Of a stretch of DNA of 64,000 nucleotides, positions 34,387 through 47,645 are shown piece after piece (the stretch's first letter is position 1; every line of letters begins with the position of its first letter). Below the pieces are notes generated by a model that saw only the letters and a list, made by a program, of their open reading frames with translations, was not told the DNA's origin and searched no databases. The translations under genes were made by a program, and so were the position numbers. The stretch lies in contig NC_135240.1 of NCBI RefSeq assembly GCF_947623445.1, positions 7,130,001-7,194,000 on the forward strand, read 5' to 3'. The stretch is from Clavelina lepadiformis. Taxonomy: Eukaryota; Chordata; Ascidiacea; Aplousobranchia; Clavelinidae.

Positions 34387-37300
34387 TCACAGCTTGCCTT
34401 TTTTGTAACGCGAAAAAGTCGGATAATGAAAGGAGTCGAAAGAGGACAGACTTCCTATCGATGACGTGGACGCCATCGAGGATAATGACGTCACAGAAGG
34501 TTCTCTGCTCAAGTGACGTTTGTGTCTTGTTACTTGCACGGGCTCCGGTGAGTCGGAGTAGTCGGTGGTCCGTCGTCTCTTCCTCAGGAAGGCGATAACA
34601 AGAAAGAGCGACAAGAAGATGACGCAAGAGAGGATGACGATGATTACAAGGATGACTGGTTCAACTTTGAACGATCCTGCTCCTGGAAAATGTTCACTTC
34701 CCTTTGTGGGCTTCATATGCTCTTTATCATTGTCGTTGAAGTCCCATCCACTTGTGTAAATCGGACCCACCTCAAGCTTATAATGTCTCCTTCTCATATT
34801 TGAGGCATCTGCGTTCAACGAAATGTTTAAAGCTGTAGTAATTAGCGGAAATGTTTGTATAGAGATTTGGTTCTGCTTTTGTTAAAAACAGTCTACCACG
34901 GCAAACTAGCATTAACAGGTTATTAGAGCATATACAATGGCCTTCTGACGTATACCTCTTTTTATCAGTCGCCGAGAAGTGGAAAAGATAACATTATTTT
35001 TGTTCATTGGTGATGCTATGTTGTTGCCAGAATCCAATCCACTAAAAGAATAACTTATAAATTGGGTTGTTACACATTATTATTCCAAAAAACAAATCAA
35101 ATTTAATTGCATCTGGATTTCCAGTAGCCTGCTTTGGCGTTTAACACAAAAAACTAATTATGAATAAGTTTCCGTTTTACCTGCCGTTACTGGGATTGCA
35201 TGTGGGTGTGCATGACTTTCCAAAACAAGGATAAATCGAGCATTGCAAGTAAACTGGGCCAGAAGAGAACGAAAAAAGCCGGGAATAAAGTTTTAGCCTT
35301 GCTTGTGGTCTGACGCCATTTTCAATCACGGCAACGTCAGATGAGCTGATTACCCAACATCTGCACACAATAAGGTAGGAGAATTTGTGAAAGATTTGTT
35401 TGGGTAAAGCTTTTATTTCAAACCGAGTTTATAACGTTTTATGTCAAACGGCAGACAGATAGGCCTCCTCTCAATAACTAAAACATTCGTCGTATACCCG
35501 TTAGCTGCGATAATGAGTTTCCGCCGCTGGTTTGATTTCATCCAACATTCATCGACGACAACGTTCACATCTTCAACAGGATTCTGCGTCATCTTATTCT
35601 AACGTAACATATCGAAGTTTTGATTTTAGGCGCACGACAGGGCAGGTATTTTGTGCCATTTACCTTCACAACCACGCCTACGTATAGATAGTCAAGTGGC
35701 GCAAGTTGTGGTGTGTCTTTGTACGGTTTTGAGAATGCCTCATCTTGATAAAGTAATACAACAGCCTCCAAATCCTGCCTATTGGTTTTAGGGTGTGTCA
35801 TCGGAGTGCGAAATCTGTCGCCAAATTGTTAAAAAACGATGAATTTGTTTTTCTTACAAACGTAACAAATATTTTTCTCCAAGGCGCAAATGTTTCGACT
35901 TACACGAGGCCGTTTTGCTGGGAAATGTCGAGAAGTCGTGTGCTCACTGTGAGGTCAATCGGATAGTGACATCTCACTTCTGACTCGTACAAGCGACCGA
36001 CAAACACAACCAGGTTTTTCGTCGGAGCATTGCTCACACGATTTACGTATATCACTTCTGTTTCAGTTACCTGTGTTTAACATAAGAGTGTACAGCAAAT
36101 GTTGCTGTTAACAGCCTGAGGTTGTAAAAATCTAAAGTAACATAAATTACGTCACTAGTTTAAGTGGCATATAAAATAAAAACTCTATACATCAGCAGCA
36201 GTCTTACTTTTCTTTGAGTCCCACAAGTACTGAAATCGTTGATGTCAAACACATATCGTTCTCGTCTTTGACCTCTAGTCTGAGGAGTGCAGCTTCCGTC
36301 AATCAGGTGAAGATGAGATTGTTTGATTTCCAGTGACGTAGCCACGTGTTTCGATACCGATATAATCATGTGATCATGTGTGCAGTCAACCGTTATATCA
36401 TTTTCTGAAATAATAATGTTTGCAAAATTGTTAGATTTATTCTAAACGCTAACAATCAACACGTATAGCATTTTATACTCACCGCAGACATTTTCCATTG
36501 GATAAAAACCTGCCGGCCACGTGACTGTAAATGAAACTTCAGACCAATCATAGATAAGCGACTTTCGAATCGACGAAACATTTTTATCATGTCCTTCATC
36601 TCCGAAAATCCATCCAGCATTCTGATAAGTGTTGAAATATTTACAATCGCCGACTGCTTGAATATCTTCGACGGTTAAGGTGGCATTCCAAATGGATAAT
36701 CCAACCATTTTCCCGATAAAAGGACGACTTTGATCGCTATTGGTGATTTTCGTCTCGTTAAGATAATGATGTCTTGCTCCAAGATACAATCTTCCACCAG
36801 GGCGAATTTGCAGGCCATTCTTGAAACGTAATCAGTCAATCACACTTGAGCGTTCCATGTTAAGATTAAATGCTTGCTTGTGCAACAAATTGCTGTACAT
36901 CAGCCATTTACAACTAACAACAACAAAAATAAAAAATGTTCAACCAACCTGGAAGTCGTCACCTCCAGTCAATAGATTCTGATCTAGGAAAATCTTCCAT
37001 ATCCCTGACGTACCCCACTGGGCACAAACGGAATGCCAGACTGCGTCATCAACTCGAAGGGTTATTGGTGTGGGGGCTTTTAACCCAGCAACCACTAAAT
37101 ATATGTCATATGTTTGTTGGGAATGAGTTGAGAGAGGGGATTCACCATATGACGTAAGAGAAAACTCGACGGTTTTGTCCGATGTGACGTAGCTAAACAA
37201 TGACCCAGTATTGGATAAGTCTGTGGATTTTATCCATACACATAAAGTGATTCTGCTAAGTGGTGTATCTATGACGTTATAAGATGTCCATGCCATGGGT

Positions 37301-38128
37301 CTTGATGATGACGACCCAGTTCCGGGCAAATTAAGGACATTTCTCTGAAAACCTGTCAAAAGATAAATGTTTGTGAATTGCTTTTGTCCAAGTGTTGTTC
37401 TGCAACTTTTCACGATAAAAACTATCACTAAAACAGCAAATTTTGTCGCTCCTTATGAAGTGTCACCAAAAAAGGGAAATAAGCCGTAAGGTTACCGTTA
37501 AATATCGTTTAAGAAAATAGCTTTTAAAACAAGATTTTGAATGACGCAACATTTTCATTCGAAAACCGGAGAAAAACAAAGCTATTACATGCGTTTGTAT
37601 ATAAACTAAGTCATAAGTCTGTTATAATTTTGCTGACAACACTTGAAATATTCTTAATTTACTTCGTTCAAGAACCATCACCTGCTTCCCATCAGAGAAC
37701 TGATGCTGGCTTTACAAAAAAACAAACCGAAAAGAAGTTAAATAAAGGGTCATATCACAATCGACCATCGTGTGTCAAGTGCAGTCATATGGTTGACATA
37801 CGTTGAGTCAATTTCCAACGCCAAAGGTGATTTTTTGTTATCTTGTTTTGAGTGGGTTGCGTTGGCTACTTTAAAGCCTTGTTATATAATCAAGAATAAA
37901 TTGACTGCTATCTCAAAACAAATTGTCCGGCGATTTAGAACCTATTAGACCCATATAAGCCTAATACAATACTGTGCTATTAGAAGTGTCAGTATGGAGG
38001 TATCTTTTTAGTATTTAGTATATTTTAGTATAGAAGTATTGCTATATATCTGACTTACCTTGAAATCCAAGAACGCTGTCTACAGTTATCAACACACAAA
38101 CAAACAGACGAACGCAAAGCCGACTCAT
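34387..38128 (-). CDS. Transmembrane protein with pentraxin and zona pellucida domains
   Basis: Ten exons, 5' to 3' on the minus strand: 38128-38059, 37352-36949, 36819-36483, 36404-36208, 36070-35904, 35814-35636, 35570-35498, 35360-35181, 35041-34956, 34808-34387. Total 704 residues, phases consistent. Residues 1-22 are a signal peptide (LCVRLFVCVLITV). Residues about 24-265 form a pentraxin/laminin-G-like fold (LCVWIKS, VWHSVCAQW, GGRLYLGARHH, FIGKMVGLSIWN). Residues about 272-535 form a ZP module with the expected cysteines (VDCTHDHM, DGSCTPQ, STCGT, VRCHYP, VVVDECW, NGCW, YPCFGKSCTPTC). A basic RRLIKR site at about 560 looks like the furin cleavage site that releases ZP polymers. One membrane helix lies at about 616-639, followed by RKRRR and a Ser-rich cytoplasmic tail. 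ZP modules polymerise into extracellular matrices, so an egg-coat, tunic or epithelial matrix role is plausible. The exon 6/7 join is the least certain. Confidence 0.87.
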
Positions 38129-40251
38129 ACTTAGAAGTTGAAGCGATGTACCCCGTATAAAGAATATTCAACGAAATTATTTTCCTTACAGTTCACATTC
38201 TGAAATACAATAGAGCCAGAATATAATAATAGCTTTTCAAATATTAGTTACAACGTTCATGCTATCCGCTACTTATTATATTAACCGAATTAACTTGGTG
38301 TTAATACAACATTTCAAATACGTTTTAAACCAACTTTAATTACATTGCAACTGCAACAATCTTGCCTATTATGCTAAGTCATAAGAGCTATTTAGCAAAT
38401 GCAAATGCCAGCTTGCTATGTCTATACTACACCATGTAATTTGCGTCAACGCCGTTCGTAATAATTGCTTGTTATGACGACATAAAGCACAATGAACATG
38501 CTAATGACTGACACATTTCGAAAACACCCAAGCATGCAGCTGGACCAGTTCCAGACAGTAATCATGGCCGTCAACCAACAGAAATCAGGATTTCAAGATA
38601 TATGATCACATTACAATGTTTTTATATGCTATAATCACTTGTGAACCAGCTATTACACCATTTGTTCATTGGGTAGATAGTAATTTGGCGGTAATCTTAT
38701 AATTACCACCCAAATAGGAAATCACGAAATGAATAAGAAATTATACAAATTTACTTGACTTGAGTTATTAGGTTATAGGGTATTCTAATCCGTTTCCCTG
38801 TCATTTTCTGAATAACCTATATGTCGAGATTACAGTAACTTCTTTTGAGAAAGGTATTATTTTCTCTTTTTTTATACATTTGTATGAGTTTGTTTTACTC
38901 GTTATATTATTTTCGTAAATCGAAGAACATTTGCAATCATCGGAATCTAATTCATCCTAGATCGCTATGGTTCTTATTTAGTAAGACTACTCATGGGAAC
39001 AAATTTAAATTACCTTGCAAACGTGCCCACGCAGTTCGTATACAGACTCGATTAAAATAAAAAATAGGATTCAGTGAACTTCAAACTAATTAGTAAGTAG
39101 TATGAGAATTCTATTCAAATTACTTGTACAACGGAATGAGTTCTTTTGCAACAGATTTACTTCAAATATGATGTCGATTTATCCAAAATTTAAGTTTTAT
39201 ATACCAACGCGCGCCACTATCATAACGGAAAATTTTAAGTAAAACTGCGACGTAGGCGTTCATATATGACCTTGTATCGCAAACCCAACCCAAGTATAAC
39301 CCAAAGGTCGCGTCCAATTAACTTTTAATCGGATTAATTGACTGGCCAGCAGCCTGATAAGCGCTCGTCAAGCAGAAGATGTTTCAAATGAGGTTTTAGA
39401 TGCTTGACGTTTACAAACAACGCTACGACGCTCATATCAGGTTTATGTTTAGTAAACAATCAGTCACCGAATCGTGCCTGTTGCCAATCTGTTTGTGATG
39501 AGTGTCAATGTAAGTCTAAAGTTCCAAAACAATTTGACATCGTCGTTTTGTTAATTTTAATTTGCAGCGAACGACCAGGAAACTTTTGTTTGAACCAAGT
39601 CCCACATTCTTCTCTGCAACATTCCATCTAAACCTGAAATCAACTAACATACACACATACCAAGGGTAACAGAGCGTTCGAAACAGCAGTTAGAGCGACC
39701 ATCATAAATTTTTAATAAACCCGCGGTGATAATTCCGTCACCTTATGTTATAAATAAAGCTAATTACGTCAAATTTTTGTGAACTTCACTGTAACTTCAT
39801 CAGAGTTAATTCGAGCAGCATGATACTGCTGTTTACATGGATGAACCGATGCGAATTGCCCATTCCCGGTTAAGTTAATGAAAGTGACAATTTTACAGTA
39901 ATTGAGTATAAGCCGACGTCACGCAACCAATTGTTAAAGGTAGGCGCGGTTAAGTTATAAAAGAATGGATATAGTTATAGGCAAAAATTGATTTTAACTA
40001 TTTAAGAGTTAATTGAAGTTTCAGATTAGAAGAAAGGTTCAAGTTACTGTATTGTAACATCTAGCCTGTAGGTTAACAACAAACTGTGAAAAAAAGCTTC
40101 GACAGTACGACTTTTCCTGTGACAGTCTAAATTAGTTTACAAAGACAACAGCAGGTGTTTTGATCAGGTATTAGGGGAAATTAAAAGAGTTACACTGAAG
40201 CTAGCGTCATATGTAGGTGACAACTGAACCATAAAAGATGTTCTTGTAAAA

Positions 40252-40286
40252 TGTTTCAGAGAAGCAATATTATTTTCTCTGAAACA
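40252..40286. repeat. Perfect inverted repeat (12-bp stem, 11-base loop)
   Basis: TGTTTCAGAGAA at 40252-40263 pairs exactly with TTCTCTGAAACA at 40275-40286. Its right arm is also the CTGAAACAGCA end of repeat family A. Confidence 0.8.
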
Positions 40287-40345
40287 GCAATCTTAACACA
40301 CCGCCCATACACGCATATGATTTCTTACCATATGTTTCCCTCAAG
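40270..40345 (-). repeat. Dispersed repeat family A, short internally deleted copy 6
   Basis: CTGAAACAGCA is followed about 25 bases later by CACGCATATGATTTCTTACC. These are the two outer blocks of copy 5 (17795-17995) with the middle missing. Confidence 0.45.
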
Positions 40346-42489
40346 AACATTTCTACAGCACACAGCTTACGTGTTGTAGCTGTATATACGAATTTAACAA
40401 ATATGAAACTGTATAACAAATATAAATAACAATCTAACACATCAAAAATTACTGTTAAGTTTAAACTAGTGCAGGTTAATCCGATAAATCAAATGGGTCA
40501 AAGCATTTTTATAAGGCCAGTGCGCACCGATTAACTTCGCTTGAAACGTAGCACACTAAAGCGATTTTACCTTAGATACTTTTCCACTAATAATAAAATA
40601 AAATAAGTGAAATAAAAACTAAGAACTAAACGTTATCTGGGATCGTCGACTCTACTATTTGAATTAAAATTCTCATCTGTCCTTATACTCTCTGCTTTCG
40701 GCAAACACTTGGTCCAAAATGAATTTCAAAACGGAGTTCTAAGGTTTTTAAATAGGTTATCTAGCATCTTCTTAAGGCTTATTTTCTTACAGTCATGAGT
40801 AATTACAAACGATGATGAAACTTTCTCTCGACTTGTTCGAAGAAGATCGAAAATCGTGGGAAAAACAAAGCGAATTCCAATTATCTTCGCAAAGTATCAA
40901 AGCGATTCTAAGAATAACTACATTTGAAAGGTCATAGGGTTTATCTTCGTGAAATATTTTTTCGCCGTTATAATTACGCTGTAATGTGCGATTCTCCGCT
41001 TATGTTAAAGCTAAGCATATCAAGTACGCTTTGCTAAATGTTTCACCATAATACAACAAAAACTGAAATAGCCCTTATACAAGAACCGCAAATTTAACAG
41101 CAAACCGACGCAGCTGCCTGCAGCTAAAGTCAACTGATTATGCGTCGGCAGATACATTAGAAAATAATTATTTGCAATTAGCATTAGAGAGGTAATGCAA
41201 TGCAACTGCACATGCTTTAACTCGAGTCACCGTCATTTACCATAGATACCGAGTACTTGTTACGCGAGTTCGAAACAATTGCCATTGCTAAACAACAATT
41301 CTAAACTTTAGCGATACGCCATCTACGAAAAAAGAAAAGTAATTAATTTTGTAATTATTCCTTACAAACTATTTGTCGGAGAATTAAAATACCAATCATA
41401 AATTAAACTACAGAAAGGCTCTCAAAACACTTAATCAAGAAAACGCTGGGAATGTTTCAACCGTTTCATGTCTTACTTAATACAGTTGCATCTCACAAGA
41501 AACCAATCATGGTTATACAAATCAATAATATACAACCACAGTGGTGTTAGCGCATATGCAATTAAGTCATGATACATGTTAATTAAAACTATTACATAAA
41601 GCAGATATTGATCAAGACATTTGATCTGGCAAATTACACAGGAAGGGCTTTGATCATTGCTCCGTTAAATAAACATCTTCATCGTTGAAGTATAAACTTA
41701 ATGTAAATTCCTTATAGATAAGTACATAGCTTATGACTGGTCACATTTGTCTTCTTCATATCTTAATTGATGCTTCACTTTAAAAAGATAACTGTAGAAT
41801 CGTCTTAAACTGTAATCTTATACAGATTCTGTAACAGGTTTTCAAATTATAATTTTTATAGGTATATTGCAGCAATATCTTGTAACCCAAACAAATTATT
41901 GCATATTCAAATTAACAATGACAGATCGAATGCCTCCAGTTTACATTGTTAACTCATAAACACTTCGAGCTCGCAACAATTACCAGCTATTGTTTGGTAA
42001 TAAAGCATAAAATATAATAACTACACTGAGCAAACGCCCATCGTCCGCTGTTTGATAATAACAAAACAATATAGAAGAAGCAATTTTTGCGTGAATGCAA
42101 CTGCAGTTAAACAGGAGCTATCTGAAAATGGCGGTGTTTGTAGTAGTAAGATTATTTGTTTAACGGCTTCCCACGACCTACCAGGACAAGCAAAACGGGG
42201 TACGCGTTAATTGTTCATTTGAAGAACACGATTATGTCCTACTGCCTTTTCGTGTTTATCCCAACAGAAATGCCATGTATAACCGTATTAGGTCGCTTGG
42301 AGTCGTAAGAGAAGTTTACACGTCACTAATATGTATACTAGGGTTGATAGGTGCAAATTTGATAGATTTTTGCACTGTTGCACATTTCTTATCAGTTATC
42401 ACAGAATCACCCATCAATTCCATTTTACGTTAACTGTGTTGATTATTTTGATCCACCTTATGTCTTTTCACTGATTGTTGGCACCTTTG

Positions 42490-42497
42490 CTTTATAC
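42490..42497 (+). repeat. Left target-site duplication of the hAT MITE
   Basis: CTTTATAC, repeated exactly at 42839-42846. Confidence 0.9.
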
Positions 42498-42838
42498 CAG
42501 GGGCGGGCAACTTCTTCGGTCGGCGGGCCTGATATGAGAAAATGAAGTACTTGGCGGGCCGGATTGCTTAATAGATTGGAACGCAGCTTTGTCTTATTAA
42601 TGTTCATGGTCGAAAATGTTTGCTCATAAATGTATGTAGACCCGAACAGAACAAGTAGATTCATGGCCATCTTTCTCAGGTTGGCAAACTTGGACGTATT
42701 CAGTGACGCAATACAGGGATTGCGGCAGAATGTGGCCGCAGGCCACATTATCATGTAAGACCGGAAACTGTCTGCGGGCCGCTCAAAATCCCGTCGCGGG
42801 CCGGATCCGGCCCGCGGGCCGTATGTTGCCCACCCCTG
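42498..42838 (-). mobile_element. hAT-family MITE with intact 8-bp target duplication
   Basis: 341 bp from CAGGGGCGGGCAA to TTGCCCACCCCTG, flanked by perfect direct repeats CTTTATAC (42490-42497 and 42839-42846). Termini rich in GGGCCGGATCCGGCCC are typical of a widespread hAT group. The minus strand (about 42754-42560) still encodes a piece of the hAT C-terminal dimerisation domain (FANLRKMAMNLLVLFGSTYIYEQTFSTMN, given here in overlapping blocks FANLRKMAMNLL and FGSTYIYEQTFSTMNINKTK). It is therefore a deletion derivative of a full transposon, and non-autonomous. Confidence 0.92.
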
Positions 42839-44714
42839 CTTTATACTAAGCTTTTTCCTAGTCAGTAAAGATTGCTATAAGAAGAATCGAGTTTTCTATC
42901 AGATTTGTTGCTGTCGCGGTGCATCATTAAGTGACAAAGTACCTGACGGGGCGGATGTGATATTCCGGTTTTATGTTTTAGAACTAAATTCGCAAACACG
43001 TTCATTTAAACGAGCGCTCATAATGATTCCATAAAAAAATAACGTCCTTTCGGGAATACAAACATCGGAGTAAGAAGATTATCGATTGGAAACCAAAGTA
43101 ATAAGTGATAAATAATCATGCCTGGTGTCCTGGCGATGTCATAATTCTTTTGTCGGTATGAAAATGTGTTTCAATTTCAACTCCAAAAGCCAAGCATACG
43201 TCTTTCTGGAAACTTATCAGATCGGTAGCTGCTCCTACATATTATTTGCCAGATTACTTCCTGTTTGGGTAATATTATCATTTATCAACGCAAAGCTATC
43301 AAAATGAAGCTGTTTTTTTTAGAATGTGGGGTTTTACGTAGCTTTTAACCTTTCTGTGCTTGTTGTTTCGAGGCAATTACGTCTGTGAACTCGACACGTG
43401 TTCTCACAATGTTTTACACTTTACAGGCTTTGCCGGTTGTTAACTCGAATTTCTTTACGACTTCATGAACAAGCAACATTGTGAAGCTGATTAACCCCAA
43501 ACACTGCGCGTGTTTGTACTTGACCTGTTTTGCTCGCTAAAGGTGACAACAGTTATTAAGAGAACGATGACGTACAAATGTTTCGCTGTGCAATTACCCG
43601 TTTTTCAAGTGGCGAAATGTTTGAATTTCACTCATCTTATAAACTAAAATTTGTAAATTTCTTTCTGAATATAACAAACAATTTTATCATTTTAAAATAT
43701 AGCCTAGCTTGTGATGTTTACTTGTACTGCCGTTGACATTTATTTCAGCCAGGGAAATATTTTGTTTATTATTTTGAAACCATTCCCGTTAAAACCGTAC
43801 TTGACTGTGAACACCATCAATGGACAACATCCTGAAAACTAGGAAAGGATAAAGGTTGAGTAGGACTACCGAGATACTATTCTTCATTGATTTCATTCAA
43901 TTCCTAACTGATTTGTTCTTAATTCTAAGAAATTTGGTTTTATTTCTACCTTTATCATTTTGCGGTCTTGGTTTTCCCGATATTATGCCTCAGGAAATCA
44001 GTTGCATTTTACAAACGGGCGATGTGGAGAAAATATCGTTCATTGGAATTCTACCGCTTATTCAAGTGAATAATTTCCGCTGGGTTGTGAAGTCATAAGT
44101 AAATAACAATTGAATATCGAATTGCCCTTAAACGGGATATACTTGCGCTCCAATAGCTTATAAAATCTGCATGGTGCAAGGTACCGGTTAATTATTAGCG
44201 GAATGCAACCTACGGTAGGGTGCTGTCACTTATGCGTGCATTTGGGCTTCAGCAGCATGACTGAGCTTAACAAGTGTGGTGCAATAGTTTTGCAATTATG
44301 ATAGCTTTCATTTTGTGTCTTAACACAATTAGTACGAGTATAGGATGTACTGACAACATCAGACAGTTAGGTCGGCACGTTTTCGTGAACCGCACATTTA
44401 AATTAGGAAACTAACAACGGATGTATAGCTGATGGCAGCACATAGTAGTATTACAGTACTACAGCGATTTATCAAGTTGGTAGGTTTTGTGTTTTTGTTA
44501 TATTTGGAAGACTTGTATCATAACTATGCACAAGGTTGTCGTTACAATACGTGTATCAGCCTATGAAAACCTTATCTGTCAGCAGATAACGCTGAGGTGC
44601 AGCTGTTTGTTAGGAAGTGCTGTTAAATTTTAGACTTATTTTTTTCTGGTTATTTGATGTTACAAAGTATCCAGATAAGAAAGTGAACTGAGGCGATATT
44701 ACAGGTCTATCCTA

Positions 44715-47645
44715 ATGACAAATAAAGTTGAAAACGGCGATGATTTCCGACGAGAAGGACATGACGAAAATGACGAAGATGACGCTGTTGACCCAAGAGT
44801 AAAGGTAAACGCACGGAAAGGCCATATAGGTTATGCTTTCGTCATAACGGAAATTTCGCTAAGTGTGTAATTAAGTCCATTATTCATGACAACGTTTTGC
44901 AACGTTTAGGGCGAACTAGACAAGCTTAATCAGGCCACTGACGAAATCAATAAACTGGAAAACGAAATTTCAGATGAGAGAATAAAATTTCGTCAACTTC
45001 TCAACGACTCCACTCACCAACTGGCAATCTTGGGCCACAAATACGGACAAAAAACAATCGAACGCGCGCGCCCTTATTATGACGCGCTCAAGGAAATGCA
45101 GCAAGTAAGTCACATAAAAACAAAATTGAAACGCACGTCATATAAACTGCAGTTGAAATTTTGTAGTAAAAGATGGAAACGTTAAGAATGACACTAGGCA
45201 TGACGTGAGGATAGTTTAAAGGTCAAAGTTTGTTTTAGGCTCAGGCTGCCTTGCAACGGGCTGTTCATAACTTTCAATCGTCGAACGGAATCCATCGAGC
45301 GGCAAAAGAGACCATTGCTTTGGCCGAACAGAAATTATCGGAAGTCCAGCAAGACCAAAAGGTCGATATGACCTGGCAAGAAGTTCTGAATCTTCAAACT
45401 AGAAGGTTCAACGAAGCCGAAGCAAACCGGTAAAAGGATTATGATTGTAAGAACTAAGATTTCACTCGATTGTGAGAGGTTGTTCAGAAATACTGCTTAG
45501 TGCTTGCTGTGACATATGTCATTGTGAGTACATCTCTGTTATAACGAGGGACAAGTTACGTTTAATAGTAACAAGAGATCTTTTACAAACGTTTGTCTTT
45601 CTGACTGAATCGTGACTTAATGCATTTGCGTTATAGTGGCGCCGAGTCATTTTGTCGAGTATGGTTTAATGATTAAAAATCGCATCATCACATTTATGCG
45701 CTGGTAGCGTATTAGCGTATAAGCTTGCATTTTGGTTCGCAAAACACGCGCCGAACTTGTTTGAACGGTCATTTATGTACATTGTTTCATTGTTGGTCAT
45801 TTATGTGCATCGTTCATACGCTGCAGAACACGAAGTAAACGGATCCACGACCAAGCCACACGACGATATGTGTTTTTAGATAAGAAATGCAAGAAGATCA
45901 AATCCAGGCACAAACGATCGACCGCAAAAACTAAAAGTTACTTTGAAAGCAAAGAAAAGCTTGAATTAAAACTACAGGTATTTACTGGTTTTCAGACGGT
46001 AATATCTAACGTGAAGCCGTACTTTTCTTTTCAGCTTCTGTTTTTCTATTACTGTATAAATAAGTTTTTTTTTATGCGCAATGGTGCAACTTATACGATT
46101 TAGTTCACAAACTGAGCACTTTAAGAAATAAAAATGCTTGTTACATAAAGACAGTTTCGACATTGTTTTTGATAATTCCTCTTAAACAGAAACAACGCCA
46201 ACGCGTGGAGGACTTACGAAAAAGGATAGATGAAGCAAAAGGCAAATACAGGAATGCCTTGAGCAACCTCGAGATTATTTCAACCGAAATACACGAGCAA
46301 CGGCAAATTAATTCTCGCATGATAACTCTTTTGGGTGATCGAGAAGAAGGCGAAGGCAGCGAAGGCCTCGTTGAAACAGATGGTCTTGACCACACTGCAG
46401 CTCAGTTTGATTTGGTCGGTCCCAAGTCATACGGTAGGTTTTACCGCCTGATTCACTTTGCTTGGCTCAGAGCTTAGCCTCACAGCCTTCATAAGATTTC
46501 CACTTTGTCAACTTATATCTAAGCATGCTCCGTCTTTTCCGAGTAAGTGATCCACGACAGCTTGAACGTCCGAGAACAGTGTACTAAAAAGAGTCAAAGT
46601 TAAAGTTGAAAGTTAAAAGACAACTTACCTAAATGACAGATGATCTTGAGGAACTGGAACAGGATTTGGATCGATTTTCTTTCAACGATGAAGAGAGCGA
46701 AGATGAATTCAGCGAATCCTCCAGCGAAGAAGGAAGCATCAGTAGCAGTGAGTAATTAGACTGAATAAAACCTGCATCATTAAAAATGTGAATAAATGGA
46801 GAGGAAATGGTGTTACCGTATACATTATTATTCCGTTGCTTAAAATGTTAAGGTATGAAATACAGCAAAAGATGTTTCTTTATGTTTTAAATTCATTTTC
46901 AATATTGTGTTTACCGATCAGAAGAAGAGTTTTTCCACTAATCTTTACCTTATTAGTCAATTCAAATATTATCCACCGAGTATTAATCTTTGGCTTCCCT
47001 TAGAGTCATCTCCTTTTGCTTTTACCTTACGTTTATATTAAACTGCGCCAACCCAACAAACTTATATTATATCTCAAGTAGGCGCAACATCACAACCGAC
47101 GTCTCCTAGAACGAAACGACGCTCTGTCCGTCGGATGAGGTCATACAAACGTCAAATGAGTCTTCCTAATCCAACCCTTGGCAACGATATGAATGATCAA
47201 GGAGACTTAACTAAGTCGAGAGTGAGACGAAAATTGACACCACCAACTTTGGAAAGTGGGCACCAATGTAGTTTTCTTTTATTTTAAAAATCTCTGTATA
47301 TTTTTTCATTTCGTTTACTTTTAAGGCTATGCATCAAACACTTCTGAACATTTTGTATAATAGTTTAAGAAACGTCTATGTAGGCCACACAAAGTCATCG
47401 TTTTCACGCAATTTTTGCGCGTAGGTTGTCTTGTGGAAGAAGACACAGTATTTGACGATCAACTAACAGAGCAAAAGCGAACCGGCGGGCAAAAATCGAT
47501 GTCTGGGACTGCCTCCAACGACGCATCTCCCGATGCTACCTACGTTAACCTACACGGCGTCAGTAAACAACATTGTGGAATGTCGCCCAACAATAATGTT
47601 CATGACAGTGACGAGTATGACATATTTGACGACCTGTGCACATAA
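44715..47645 (+). CDS. SH3BP5: SH3BP5/SH3BP5L-type RAB11 guanine-nucleotide exchange factor
   Basis: Eight exons: 44715-44804, 44910-45104, 45239-45429, 45827-45977, 46190-46433, 46640-46747, 47082-47267, 47425-47645. Total 461 residues (human SH3BP5: 455), phases consistent. SH3BP5 proteins (REI-1 in worm) activate RAB11 through a long antiparallel coiled coil and bind JNK. Diagnostic blocks: DPRVKGELDKLNQATDEIN, RAAKETIALAEQKL, TWQEVLNLQTRRFNEAE, KTKSYFESKEKLELKLQKQ, AKGKYRNALSNLEIISTEIHEQR. After about residue 245 the tail is unlike vertebrates: acidic-serine (NDEESEDEFSESSSEEG), then basic (RRSVRRMRSYKR), then an acidic C-terminus (DSDEYDIFDDLCT). The ATG at 44715 gives a 30-residue acidic leader before DPR, as in the family. 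Whether it represents SH3BP5 or SH3BP5L, or a pre-duplication single gene, cannot be told. Confidence 0.92.

Larger units (their letters stand above)
38129..44714. other. 6.6 kb spacer between two divergent genes
   Basis: It separates the divergent pentraxin-ZP and SH3BP5-type genes and should hold both promoters. Besides a hAT MITE (42498-42838), a perfect inverted repeat (40252-40286) and a partial family A copy, I see nothing supportable. Small open frames (e.g. 39404-39631, 43856-44098) have no family features. Confidence 0.5.

Noticed and set aside
42458-42754. 98-codon minus-strand frame as a host gene
   Set aside because: It lies inside a hAT MITE with a perfect target duplication and is a transposase fragment.
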